Part shown: piece after piece, positions 1 through 8,071 of the stretch
Layout: each line of letters starts with the position of its first letter
How positions within the stretch are numbered: the stretch's first letter is position 1
Source: Deltaproteobacteria bacterium
GTDB lineage: Bacteria; Myxococcota; Kuafuiibacteriia; Kuafuiibacteriales; Kuafuiibacteriaceae
DNA: 64,000 bases
NCBI GenBank assembly: GCA_016703535.1
Contig: JADJBV010000001.1
Coordinates: forward strand, 1,116,001 to 1,180,000
Direction: 5' to 3'
Notes under the pieces: generated by a model
What the model was told of the DNA's origin: nothing
Databases searched by the model: none
The model's input: only the letters and a program-made list of their open reading frames with translations
Translations under genes and position numbers: made by a program

Positions 1-541
1 GCAGGCGTTCGGAGATCAGCTCCTCCCGGGTGCGTTCGAAGAAGGCCAAGGCCTGGTCGTTGAGGTATTTGATGACCCCCTGGCGATCGACCACCACCAC
101 CGCGTCGGGGGTGGCCGCCAAGATCCGCTCCAGCTGCAGGTGTTGCCGGCGGGCCCGGTTTCGTTCGACGACGTAAAGCACGCTGTTCGCGAACAGACGC
201 CCGGTGACCTCGTCTTTGGGGATCACCTCCTCGACCGTGTTGCGCAGCTCTCCCGACCCCAGGAGTTCCTCGGCCAGACCCGACACCACCACCACCGGGA
301 GTTCAGTGTCGAGGCGCTTCAGCGCCCGCACCGTCCCGACCCCGGTGGAGTCCGGGAGGTTGAGATCGACCAAAGCCAAGTCGCACGGGTGCTGGCGCAA
401 CCACTCCTCGGCCGCGGCCAAGCTCCCGACGGTGGCGACATCGAAGGCCACCTTCTCGGAGCCCTCGAGCCCAATCGCGGTCCGCTCCGCGTCCCCTGGG
501 TTGTCCTCGACGACCAGTGTCTTGACGATGGCCCGGTCCAT
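1..541 (-). CDS. Receiver-PAS signalling protein (C-terminus outside window)
   Basis: Translating the minus strand from the ATG at 541 gives an intact receiver domain (about residues 6-125). The phosphoacceptor is D59 in DLNLPDSTG, the acidic pair is E12/D13 and the conserved Lys is near K109. A PAS domain opens near residue 135 and the frame is still open at the window edge, so at least 180 residues are present and the C-terminus is missing. A strong ribosome site (GGAGGGGGAAG, about 8 bases upstream) supports the start. It lies 34 bases after kaiC on the same strand and is probably in the same operon. By family precedent the missing part would be a histidine kinase, GGDEF or HTH output, possibly the output arm of the Kai module; this cannot be seen here. 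Confidence 0.8.
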   Translation of the reverse strand, partial: MDRAIVKTLVVEDNPGDAERTAIGLEGSEKVAFDVATVGSLAAAEEWLRQHPCDLALVDLNLPDSTGVGTVRALKRLDTELPVVVVSGLAEELLGSGELRNTVEEVIPKDEVTGRLFANSVLYVVERNRARRQHLQLERILAATPDAVVVVDRQGVIKYLNDQALAFFERTREELISERL

Positions 542-575
542 GTTACTTCCCCCTCCACCCACAGCCATAACCTCG

Positions 576-2123
576 TTAGGTCGCCGCCGGGTCGCCGCCG
601 GAGACCTGGGCCTCCCGCCGGAAGAGTTCGGTCAGGCGGACCCGCTCGTCGTCGAAGACGTAGGTTGGGCTCCCGGTCAGGATCCCGTGCACGCCGCGGA
701 ACGGTTGGTGGACGTGTAGCCCCTGGTTGTCGATCAGGTACTCGCGGATCCCTTTGTCGTGGGAGGTGCCGCGCATCTTCAGGACCGTCAGGCCCCGGCG
801 CATCTCTCCGTGCAGCTCCACGTAACGCAGGAGGATGATGGTGTCGGTGATGGTCGAGATGTGGGTCTCGGTGATCGACTCGCCCCCGGCCAACATCGAG
901 GTCGTGTTGGTGAAGAGCCCGGTGATCTCCAGGTGCTTGATGGTGCTGGTCAAGGCGATGACAAACTCCCGGAACGACTTGGGCGTGGAGACCCGCTCGA
1001 AGGCCGACATGCTGTCGATCGCCACCCGCTTGGGCTTGAAGGCCATGATGTCCCGCTTCATCTGTAGCAGGTGGTCTTCGAGGCCCATGACCTCCGGGTA
1101 GCGGCAGACGATCCGCAGCAGACCATCTCGTTCGGCCTTTTCGAAGTCGACGCCCCAAGAGGCGGCGTTGCGGGTCAGCTGCTCTCGGCTCTCTTCTGCG
1201 CCGAAGAGGAGCGCTCGTTCCCCGGCCAAGATGGCGGCCTTGATGTACTGGGCGACCATCAAGGTCTTCCCAGTGCCGGTGGCGCCGCTGACCAGGATGA
1301 TCGAGTCCCGGTACATCCCGCCGCTGCACATCCGGTCCAACTCGGAGACGCCCGAGGAGATTCGGATCTCGGAGGAACGTTGCTTCAGCTCGATGGCCGA
1401 AAGCGGGATGATGGTGACGCCATCTTCGGAGTCGATGGTGAAGGGGTATTCGCCCTTGTGATGGGTGGCGCCGCGGAACTTCAGGATCTCCACAGTCCGC
1501 CGGCGTTTTTCTTGTTCGAGGCGGTTGCGCAGCAGGATCACGTTGTCGGCGACGAACTCTTCGACGCCCCAACGGCCGACCGCACCTTCTTCGGTGGTGC
1601 GCTCCATGGTGACCAAGGTGGTGACGCCCAGGGCACGGAGGCCCGCGGCGATCCGGTGGAGCTCCCGGCGGACGATGTTGGAGTCGGACAGCTGAGGGAA
1701 GAGGGCACCGATGGCATCCAAAATGACGCGTTTGGCGCCGACCGAGCGGATCCCGTTTTCAATCCGGGCCAAGAGGGCCGAAAGATCGTACGGCCCGGTC
1801 ATCACCGTCTCTTCGCCGGGATCGGGGGTGGCGTCGACCACCGCGATCTTCTTGGCGGCCACCAGGCCCTCCAGATCCCAGCCGAAGGAGCGGACGTTCT
1901 GCATGAGGTCGGACGGGGCCTCCTCGAAGGTCACGAAGACGCCGTTTTCTCCGTAGTCACGGACCCCCGAGAGGAGGAACTGGAGCGCCATGACGGTCTT
2001 GCCGCTGCCAGCGGTGCCCGACAACAACGTGCTGCGGCCCATGGGGATGCCGCCGTTGGCGATCTGATCAAAGCCGATGATTCCGGTTGGGAGCTTGGCC
2101 AGCTCTTGGACTTTTTCCTTCAT
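576..2123 (-). CDS. kaiC: KaiC circadian-clock-type ATPase/autokinase
   Basis: This 515-residue protein has two RecA-like KaiC domains, the length expected for KaiC (about 519). CI has Walker A GTAGSGKT at 36-43 and the catalytic pair E67-E68. CII has Walker A GATGTGKT at 280-287 and E310-E311. The CII stretch SITETHISTITDTI (416-429) lines up with the phosphorylation region of Synechococcus KaiC: S423 and T424 match S431/T432, and T418 matches T426. The family hydrolyses ATP slowly and cycles through phosphorylation under control of KaiA and KaiB. The C-terminal tail, where KaiA binds in cyanobacteria, is only moderately similar. The start overlaps the kaiB stop by 4 bases (ATGA) with no clear ribosome site, implying translational coupling. 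Confidence 0.96.
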   Translation of the reverse strand: MKEKVQELAKLPTGIIGFDQIANGGIPMGRSTLLSGTAGSGKTVMALQFLLSGVRDYGENGVFVTFEEAPSDLMQNVRSFGWDLEGLVAAKKIAVVDATPDPGEETVMTGPYDLSALLARIENGIRSVGAKRVILDAIGALFPQLSDSNIVRRELHRIAAGLRALGVTTLVTMERTTEEGAVGRWGVEEFVADNVILLRNRLEQEKRRRTVEILKFRGATHHKGEYPFTIDSEDGVTIIPLSAIELKQRSSEIRISSGVSELDRMCSGGMYRDSIILVSGATGTGKTLMVAQYIKAAILAGERALLFGAEESREQLTRNAASWGVDFEKAERDGLLRIVCRYPEVMGLEDHLLQMKRDIMAFKPKRVAIDSMSAFERVSTPKSFREFVIALTSTIKHLEITGLFTNTTSMLAGGESITETHISTITDTIILLRYVELHGEMRRGLTVLKMRGTSHDKGIREYLIDNQGLHVHQPFRGVHGILTGSPTYVFDDERVRLTELFRREAQVSGGDPAAT

Positions 2124-2413
2124 GGGTGAGCACTCCGACTGACGGCCTCGAGGTCGAGGCCGAGCAAGACTTTTTCGCGGTCGCTGAGGTCGCCGATGAT
2201 CTTACGCACCGGCTCAGGGAGGCGCTTCACCAAGGTGGGGGTGGCCAGGATCTTCTCGTTCTCTGCCAAAGAGGGGTGCTCCAAGACGTCGATCACCTCG
2301 ACTTCGAACCCCCCCGACAGCTCGGACTCGCAGATGTTGCGGAGATTATCGATGGCCCGCTGCGACTGCGGGGTACGTCCGGTGATGTAGAGGCGGAGGC
2401 GGAAGGTATTCAT
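2120..2413 (-). CDS. kaiB: KaiB clock protein
   Basis: A 97-residue protein of thioredoxin-like, fold-switching KaiB type. It is strikingly close to cyanobacterial KaiB as remembered: LYITGRTPQSQRAI near the N-terminus, VIDVLEHPSLAE, KILATPTLVKRLP and the hallmark KIIGDLSDREKVLLGLD. The last of these is the region that rearranges when KaiB binds the KaiC CI ring. The acidic C-terminal tail of cyanobacterial KaiB is replaced by a short EAVSRSAHP end. The gene overlaps its upstream neighbour (the receiver/KaiA-like gene) and downstream kaiC by 4 bases each, so all three are translationally coupled. Divergent stand-alone KaiB proteins exist in many bacteria, but this sequence together with kaiC downstream supports a true Kai partner. 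Confidence 0.96.
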   Translation of the reverse strand: MNTFRLRLYITGRTPQSQRAIDNLRNICESELSGGFEVEVIDVLEHPSLAENEKILATPTLVKRLPEPVRKIIGDLSDREKVLLGLDLEAVSRSAHP

Positions 2414-3303
2414 GGCCCTGCTCCTTGGGAAAAACGTCGGCGATGGCCAACTCGGTAGTAGTCGACCAGTAGACCCATCATCTCCAAAGCCAACAGACGG
2501 GCTTCGTAGACCAGGGTGCGTGAGCGTGGCTGATTACTGAGCGAAGTGGCGCGGTCCAAGGCCGCCACATGAATGTCGATGAGGTCACGAGGTCCCCCAT
2601 TGAGGTCGCCGAGTGTGGTGATGATCCGCTCCTTGTCTTCGCGGGCGAGCCCCAGACGGTCACTGTCCTGGCCCACGTATTGACTGAACAACGCAAAATA
2701 GAGGCGCACCAGGGTGTCGAAGGCCGCCGGGTTGCGGGTCGAGACCGCGCCGGAGCCCACCATGGCGGCGGTGATGGTGGTCCCCTGAGTCTTGGACGAG
2801 AGGGCGCGGTAGTGGGCCAGCACCTCCTCGAGCCGTCTCACCTGGTGATCACGGACCCGGGAGATGGCGTAGCCGATCGAGCGGTGGAGGGATCGCGGGT
2901 GATCGTCGTGTTTGGAGAGGAAGTCTTCGGCGCCGGCGCGGAGGCAAGCTTCGGCCAGCCCCTCGTCATCGCTGCCGGTCAACACGACGATCGGGATCTC
3001 GGGGGCCTCCTCCCGAAGTCGGGTCACGCCGTCTGCGCCCGATCCGTCGGGGAGGCTGAGGTCGAGGAGGATGACCTCAATCAACAAAGAGCGGAGGAGG
3101 TGGATCGCCTCGGAGAGGCTGGTGGCGAGGGTGACCCGGTAGTGTTCGGGCCGGGCCTCCTCGAGCCGTTCGGTGACCAACAGCGCGTCACCCGGATTGT
3201 CCTCGACCAAGAGGAGGTGGCGCGGCGACTGGGGTCCTCTACCGGAGTCGTGATGGAGACTGGAAGTCTTCACCACTCGAATATCGGCTCGGTCGTGTCT
3301 CAA
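2410..3303 (-). CDS. Receiver protein with KaiA/RsbU-like C-terminal helical domain
   Basis: A 297-residue protein, close in length to KaiA (284). Residues 28-150 form an apparently functional receiver: E34/D35, phosphoacceptor D81 in LLDLSLPDGSG, and K131. KaiA has a degenerate receiver in the same place. A linker (150-190) follows, then a helical domain (190-290). From memory it resembles the KaiA C-terminal bundle and its relative, the RsbU N-terminal domain: LVRLYFALFSQY, DLIDIHVAALD (compare VLEIHVELMD in KaiA) and ARLLALEMMGLLVDYYR. The gene lies directly upstream of kaiB with an ATGA overlap. I infer a KaiA-like regulator of KaiC; a phosphatase-partner role as in RsbU is the alternative. 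The start is probably TTG at 3303, but GTG codons at 3276 and 3273 are possible; no clear ribosome site chooses between them. Confidence 0.75.
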   Translation of the reverse strand: MRHDRADIRVVKTSSLHHDSGRGPQSPRHLLLVEDNPGDALLVTERLEEARPEHYRVTLATSLSEAIHLLRSLLIEVILLDLSLPDGSGADGVTRLREEAPEIPIVVLTGSDDEGLAEACLRAGAEDFLSKHDDHPRSLHRSIGYAISRVRDHQVRRLEEVLAHYRALSSKTQGTTITAAMVGSGAVSTRNPAAFDTLVRLYFALFSQYVGQDSDRLGLAREDKERIITTLGDLNGGPRDLIDIHVAALDRATSLSNQPRSRTLVYEARLLALEMMGLLVDYYRVGHRRRFSQGAGP

Positions 3304-3331
3304 TAACAGTCGTCGGATCCCTGGTTCGTTG

Positions 3332-3736
3332 TCAGGATCTTGCTGACACGCCCTTGGGAGGAGGGGGCAGGCTCCGCAAGATCTCCAACACTCGGTCCAG
3401 GTTCGAGTTCTTCTGGAGGAAGTAGTCGGCGCCCCCTCGGAGGCACTCCTCGCGGATCGAGGCCTCCTGGAGGTTGGTCAAGATCATCACCAGACAGTGA
3501 CTGTGGCAGCCTCGGATTCGCCGCAGGACCTCCAGACCCCCAAAGACGGGCATGTTGAGGTCCAAGATCATCACCTCAGGCTTTTTTTGGCCGAAGAGCT
3601 GCAAAGCTTCGGCGCCGTCTTTGGCCCAGCCGGCGAACTCGACGTTGCCAGCCTCCTGGACCAGCTCACAGAGCCGGTGCGCAAGCTCTGGGCTGTCCTC
3701 GGCGAGGAGGACCCGGGGGCGGCCGGGAGTGACCAC
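3332..3736 (-). CDS. Single-domain response regulator
   Basis: A 134-residue stand-alone receiver. Acidic residues E13/D14, phosphoacceptor D59 in MILDLNMPVFGG, T87 in MILTN and K109 in FLQKN are all in place, so phosphotransfer should work. No output domain follows; the C-terminus is a Pro-rich tail (LPPPPKG). It starts with GTG at 3736 and ends 28 bases before the receiver/KaiA-like gene on the same strand, so it probably belongs to the Kai operon. It could carry phosphate between the two histidine kinases upstream and the receiver domains around kaiBC, or act as a phosphate sink. Which kinase phosphorylates it cannot be read from the sequence. Confidence 0.88.
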   Translation of the reverse strand: MVTPGRPRVLLAEDSPELAHRLCELVQEAGNVEFAGWAKDGAEALQLFGQKKPEVMILDLNMPVFGGLEVLRRIRGCHSHCLVMILTNLQEASIREECLRGGADYFLQKNSNLDRVLEILRSLPPPPKGVSARS

Positions 3737-3823
3737 CCAACCAGGCTACTCCCCCCAGGACCCCTTCGCCCGTCGGAACGTTTCCTTCCTCCGTCGGCGG
3801 TTTGCCTACGGAGTTCCTCTGGG

Positions 3824-4459
3824 TCACTCCACCAGGTGGTGGTGAAGGGCGTAGCGGGCGATGTCCACGTGGCTGCTGAGGCCTGTCTTCTCTCTTATCC
3901 GGCCCAGGTAGGTGGCCACGGTCTTGTCACTGAGGCCCAGGTCGCCGGCGATCTCCTTGATCGCTCGGCCCCGAGCGATGGCGCGAAAGATCTCGAGCTC
4001 CCTCACCGAAAGGCGTTCGTGGGGCAGGGCGGTCGGGGCCGCCTGGCGGAGCCGCGCCGCGACCTCGGCGGCGGTCTCCGGGTGCAGATAACTCCCGCCC
4101 GCCAAGACCTTCTGGATGGCGTCCAACAGATCGTCGGCGGCCCGGTGTTTGTGGATCAGGCCGTTGGCCCCGGCGTGCATGGTCTGCACCACGTATTCGA
4201 TCTCGGTGGCCGCGGTCAGGACCAACACCGGGATGGTCGAGCCCGTCTCCCGGATCACCTTCAGGACGTCCAGGACGTTGCCGCCCGGCATCAACACGTC
4301 GAGGAGGATCAGATCCCATCGTCGGGTCGTGACTTGAAGGAGCACCGACGGGACGTCCGCGACCTCGACGATCTCCAGGTCCGAGATCGCGTCCCGGAGC
4401 AGCTCCCTCAGCCCCCGGCGGGTGACCTGGTGGTCATCAGCGATCAGGACGTTGCGCAT
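3824..4459 (-). CDS. NarL/FixJ-family response regulator
   Basis: A 211-residue transcription factor. The N-terminal receiver has D8/D9, phosphoacceptor D54 in LLDVLMPGG and a Lys in GLIHKH. The C-terminal LuxR/GerE helix-turn-helix (about 148-205) carries LSVRELEIFRAIARG, IKEIAGDLGLS and DKTVATYLGRIREKTG, the usual NarL-type signature. It starts 3 bases after the stop of the hybrid kinase at 4463-5965, whose HisKA_3-type core is the standard partner for NarL regulators, so the two very likely form a cognate pair. Target genes are unknown. The ATG start fits the beginning of the receiver fold exactly. Confidence 0.93.
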   Translation of the reverse strand: MRNVLIADDHQVTRRGLRELLRDAISDLEIVEVADVPSVLLQVTTRRWDLILLDVLMPGGNVLDVLKVIRETGSTIPVLVLTAATEIEYVVQTMHAGANGLIHKHRAADDLLDAIQKVLAGGSYLHPETAAEVAARLRQAAPTALPHERLSVRELEIFRAIARGRAIKEIAGDLGLSDKTVATYLGRIREKTGLSSHVDIARYALHHHLVE

Positions 4460-4462
4460 CGT

Positions 4463-5965
4463 TCAAGAACCTTGAGGGACCCGGACCGTCACGGTGGTCC
4501 CCGTCCCCGGCACGCCCCGGAACTCCACCGAACCCGCGTACACCGACACCTGTTCTCGGATCCCGAGGAGGCCCAAAGAGCCGGGGCGTCCCTCGGCGTC
4601 GGCCGGGATCCCGACGCCGTCGTCTTGGACCTGGAGGCGGAAGGCGTCAGGGCCCAGCGCGAGGTCGACGGTCACCAACGAAGCTTGCGCGTGGCGAGCG
4701 ACGTTGGTCAGCAACTCTTGGAGCACCCGGAACAAGACCGTGGCCACTTCGGCCGGCGGGACCTCAGCCCCGCTGACCTCGACGTCGGTGGGGATGCCGG
4801 ACCGCTCTTCGAAACGCCGGGCCTCATCTCGGACCGCCGAGGCCAACCCGAGCGCGTCCAACGCGCTGGGCCGAAGTTCGATGGCGATCCTCTGGATGGC
4901 GCGCAACAACTTGTCGGTCAGGCCTTCGGCTTCCCCGACCCGCTGAGCGATCGCGTTCGCCCACGGTGGGGCGTCGTCCGGCAGGCGCCGGGTGATCCAG
5001 CGGAGATCCATCTTCAGGCCCGTCAGGAGTTGGCCGAGCTCGTCGTGTACGGCGCGAGAGAGCCGGGTCCGCTCTTCTTCGCGGACTTGGTTGAGCCGAA
5101 TGGTCAACGCGCGCATCTGCTGCTCACGTTGCTCCAGTTCGTGATTGCGGCGACGCAGCTCGGCGTCTCGTCCCCGAGCTTCGGTGACGTCTCGGCAGAT
5201 GGCGGCCAAGCCGGTGGTCTGGCCCCGTTCGTCGGTGATCCGGCAGGTGACGACCGAAATCACCACGGGCACCCCGTCCCGACGGACGCGGCTGAGCTCG
5301 ACGGTGACGCCGTCTTCGCCGGCCAAGGTCCGCTCCACGAGCGCCAACTCTTCGGCGTGGGCCGGGGCGTCGGTGGGGGGGCTCAGCAGCTCGCCGAAGG
5401 GGCGGCCCACCACCTCGGTCGCCGCGAAGCCGAAGATCCGCTCGGCCCCGCGGTTCCAGCTGGTCACGTCGCCCTGGGCGTTGATGCTGACGATGCCGTC
5501 GGGGCTGCTCTCGACGATGGTCGCCAGGTGACGTTGCAGAGCGTCGGCCCGGCGCCGTTGGGCGGCCTCATGGGACCGGGCCAGGGCGTAGCCCAAAGAG
5601 CGCCGCAGATCGGTCCGGGGCAGGTGGTCCTTCTCCAGGTAGTCTTGGGCGCCCGCCTCCAGACAAGCCAGGGCCAGGGCTTCGTCGGCCAAGCCCGTCA
5701 AGACCACCATCGGGGTGTCTTCGGTTTCGGCGCGGATGGCCCGGACCGTGTCGAGGCCGGTGGCGTCGGGCAGCCGGAGATCCAAGATCACCGCGTCGAA
5801 GTGGGCCTCCCGCAGGCGCGCCAGACCGGCGGACAAACGCTCCACGTGGACCAGCACGAAGGATCGATCATCGAAGCCGAGCAGCTCCACGATCAGGGCG
5901 GCGTCCCCCGGGTTGTCTTCGATCAGGAGGATCCGGCGGGCGGCGGCGGCGGCGGGGGTCATCAT
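4463..5965 (-). CDS. Receiver-PAS-HisKA_3 hybrid sensor kinase
   Basis: A 500-residue soluble kinase with no membrane segment. Order: receiver (12-130, phosphoacceptor in VILDLRLPDATG), PAS (about 150-265, opening with IVESSPDGIVSINAQGD), coiled linker, HisKA_3 dimerisation domain with the phosphorylated His in LSRAVHDELGQLL (about 310), and an ATPase domain (about 395-497) with N box QELLTNVARHA and G box QDDGVGIP. This core is the NarX/DesK type that phosphorylates NarL-family regulators, and such a regulator follows after 3 bases. The N-terminal receiver suggests it is itself controlled by phosphorelay. It begins 3 bases after the upstream receiver gene. PAS ligand or cofactor unknown. Confidence 0.93.
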   Translation of the reverse strand: MMTPAAAAARRILLIEDNPGDAALIVELLGFDDRSFVLVHVERLSAGLARLREAHFDAVILDLRLPDATGLDTVRAIRAETEDTPMVVLTGLADEALALACLEAGAQDYLEKDHLPRTDLRRSLGYALARSHEAAQRRRADALQRHLATIVESSPDGIVSINAQGDVTSWNRGAERIFGFAATEVVGRPFGELLSPPTDAPAHAEELALVERTLAGEDGVTVELSRVRRDGVPVVISVVTCRITDERGQTTGLAAICRDVTEARGRDAELRRRNHELEQREQQMRALTIRLNQVREEERTRLSRAVHDELGQLLTGLKMDLRWITRRLPDDAPPWANAIAQRVGEAEGLTDKLLRAIQRIAIELRPSALDALGLASAVRDEARRFEERSGIPTDVEVSGAEVPPAEVATVLFRVLQELLTNVARHAQASLVTVDLALGPDAFRLQVQDDGVGIPADAEGRPGSLGLLGIREQVSVYAGSVEFRGVPGTGTTVTVRVPQGS

Positions 5966-5968
5966 GGC

Positions 5969-6394
5969 TCAGGGCAACTTCACCACCGTCAACCAGAAGC
6001 CCTCGATCGATCGGACCACCTGCTGGAAGGCCTCCAGCTCGACCGGCTTGCTCAAGAAGCAGTTGGCGCCGAGGGCGTAACTTTGCACGATGTCGCGTTC
6101 GGCGTCCGAGGAGGTCAGGACCACCACCGGGATGGTCCTCAGGTGGGCTTCATTTTTGATCGCCGCCAACACCGCGCGCCCGTCGACCTTGGGGAGGTTG
6201 AGATCGAGCATGATCAAGTCCGGCTGCCGGGCCTTTTGGTGCGGTCCCTGGCGCAGCAGGTAGGCCAGGGCCTCGGTGCCGTCGTGGATCACCGTCAAGT
6301 CGAGCAGCACCCGCCCCGACTGGAGGGTGTCGCGGATCAACTCCGCGTCGCCTGGGTTGTCCTCGATCAACAGGACGGAGATGGGTGCCGTCAT
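5969..6394 (-). CDS. Rcp1-like single-domain response regulator
   Basis: A 141-residue CheY-like receiver of the Rcp1 type, the class that accepts phosphate from phytochrome-like kinases. It has E11/D12, phosphoacceptor D64 in LIMLDLNLPKVDG, T94 and K116 in FLSKPVEL, plus the longer alpha2-beta3 loop typical of Rcp1 proteins (LLRQGPHQKARQPDL). The start overlaps the stop of the upstream kinase (6391-7998) by 4 bases. That kinase has the HDLQEPL H box common in phytochrome-type kinases, so the pair is almost certainly cognate. There is no output domain; it probably passes phosphate on or binds a partner. Confidence 0.92.
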   Translation of the reverse strand: MTAPISVLLIEDNPGDAELIRDTLQSGRVLLDLTVIHDGTEALAYLLRQGPHQKARQPDLIMLDLNLPKVDGRAVLAAIKNEAHLRTIPVVVLTSSDAERDIVQSYALGANCFLSKPVELEAFQQVVRSIEGFWLTVVKLP

Positions 6395-7998
6395 GGGCGG
6401 ACCTCGGGCGCTGCGGTCAGCGTGAAGTAGAAGGTCGTGCCGACCCCGAGCTGGGATTCCAACCAGATGCGTCCTTCGTGGCGCTCCAGGATCCGTTTGA
6501 CGATGGCCAGGCCAATGCCGCTGCCTTCATATTTTCCGCGCTCGTGGAGGCGCTGGAACATCTGAAATACACGCTCATGGTATTGGATGTCGATACCCAA
6601 GCCGTTGTCGGCGCAGCTGAAGACCCAGCGAGGGCCATCGGGCCGGGCGCTCAGGTGCACCGTTGGGGTCACGTCGCGCCGAAACTTGAGAGCGTTGCCG
6701 ATCAGGTTCTGAAACAGCTGCTGAAGCTGGACCTCATCCGCCCATACCACCGGTAGGGGATCGGCGGTGATGTTGGCCCCGGCCACCCGCACCCGTGGCC
6801 CGAGGATCTCTAGGACCCGGGCCAGCACCGCGGCCGAGTCGACCGGCGTCAGCGCCTTCCCTTGCGAACCCACCCGCGAGTAGGCCAGGAGGTCGGCCAC
6901 CAGCTGTTGCATTCTCTTGGCGCCGTCGACCGCGTAGTGGATGTAGCGGTCCGCTTTTTCGTCGAGTTGACCCCGGTACCGTTGGCCGAGCAGCTCGGTG
7001 AAGCTGGCCACCATCCGCAAGGGCTCCTGAAGATCGTGGGACGCCACATAGGCGAACTGCTCGAGCTCGGCGTTGCTCCGCCGGAGTTCGGCTTCGGTCC
7101 GTCGTTGTTCGCTGACGTCGGCCAGGGTGGCCAGGGTGAAGTGGCCTCGATCCGAGTCCAGCGGGGTCAGGCCGATCTCCAGGTGCACCTCGGTCCCGTC
7201 CTTGCGGACGCCCACCAGTCCGCGCCCGGCCCTCATGGTCCGAGCCTGGCGGTCTTGAAAGTAGGACTGGACGTGGCCCTGATGGGCGGACCGGTGGGTC
7301 TGGGGCACCAAGGCCGCCAGCTCCAGCCCTTCCATCTCGGTGGGCCCGTAGCCGAACAGCCGCTCTGCGGGTGGGTTGGCCAAGGTGATGGAGGGCCCTG
7401 GGTCGCACAAGATGGCGGGGTGGGGGGAGGAACGCACCAACCCCTCCAAGATCGCGGCGGACGGCGGTCGCTCCCGCAGGTCCCGCAACATCACCACGCT
7501 GCTGGCGCCAGGCCCTGAGGTGAGGGGCGTCAGGGTCACCTCAATGGGCACCTTCGAGCCATCGCGGCCCGTCACTTCCAGGCGGCCCTTGGGGGTGCCA
7601 TCGGCCGACCAGAACTCCGCCACTGGGTGCCCCAACGAAGGGCCGTCCGGCAGGTCGAGGAGCGCCCGGGCCGGCGGGTTGGCCACCGCGATCCGACGTT
7701 CAGCGTTGAGCACCAGAACCGGAGTCGGTAGGGCCTCCACCAGCGGACCGAGCGAGGTCAGGGGGTCGGGAGGGGGTGCACTCGGGGCCGGGGGTGCGGT
7801 CCGGCCTTGGAGGAGCCACCCGAGGATCCCGATGACCACCGCCCAGGCCAGCGGCACGCCCCAAACCTCCGGCCGACCCAGGTGCCCAGGTTCCAGCTTC
7901 GCGGCGGGGAGGTTGGCCACCGCCCACCACGCTGAGGTCCAGCCGGTCAGGAGCGCGAAGGCTGGACCCCAGACCCATGGGCGGCGGGAGATGGGCAT
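6391..7998 (-). CDS. Membrane PAS-PAS sensor histidine kinase
   Basis: A 535-residue sensor. Two hydrophobic segments (about 10-30 and 46-64) enclose a short loop of about 15 residues, too small for a periplasmic sensor domain. Then come two PAS domains (about 85-175 and 188-300; LVRSSPHPAILCD, ERLFGYGPTEMEG), HisKA with H321 in YVASHDLQEPLRM, and an ATPase domain with N box QNLIGNALKF, G1 CADNGLGID and GSGIGLAIVKRI. The frame stays open upstream to 8331, but that part overlaps the next gene and has no domain sense, so I chose the ATG at 7998 just before the first membrane segment. Its stop overlaps the Rcp1-like regulator. Signal unknown; PAS could bind haem or flavin. Confidence 0.9.
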   Translation of the reverse strand: MPISRRPWVWGPAFALLTGWTSAWWAVANLPAAKLEPGHLGRPEVWGVPLAWAVVIGILGWLLQGRTAPPAPSAPPPDPLTSLGPLVEALPTPVLVLNAERRIAVANPPARALLDLPDGPSLGHPVAEFWSADGTPKGRLEVTGRDGSKVPIEVTLTPLTSGPGASSVVMLRDLRERPPSAAILEGLVRSSPHPAILCDPGPSITLANPPAERLFGYGPTEMEGLELAALVPQTHRSAHQGHVQSYFQDRQARTMRAGRGLVGVRKDGTEVHLEIGLTPLDSDRGHFTLATLADVSEQRRTEAELRRSNAELEQFAYVASHDLQEPLRMVASFTELLGQRYRGQLDEKADRYIHYAVDGAKRMQQLVADLLAYSRVGSQGKALTPVDSAAVLARVLEILGPRVRVAGANITADPLPVVWADEVQLQQLFQNLIGNALKFRRDVTPTVHLSARPDGPRWVFSCADNGLGIDIQYHERVFQMFQRLHERGKYEGSGIGLAIVKRILERHEGRIWLESQLGVGTTFYFTLTAAPEVRP

Positions 7999-8071
7999 GG
8001 AGTTTGGGGAAGAGCACCACAAACCCGGCTCCCTTGGAAGACCGGTCGAGCCGTGAATTCGACCAAGGCGT

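Noticed and set aside
3497..6430. A 977-codon open frame on the plus strand opposite the signalling genes
   Set aside because: It lies wholly opposite genes with clear receiver, kinase and HTH domains; its translation is low-complexity and shows no domain. GC-rich third positions create such antisense frames.
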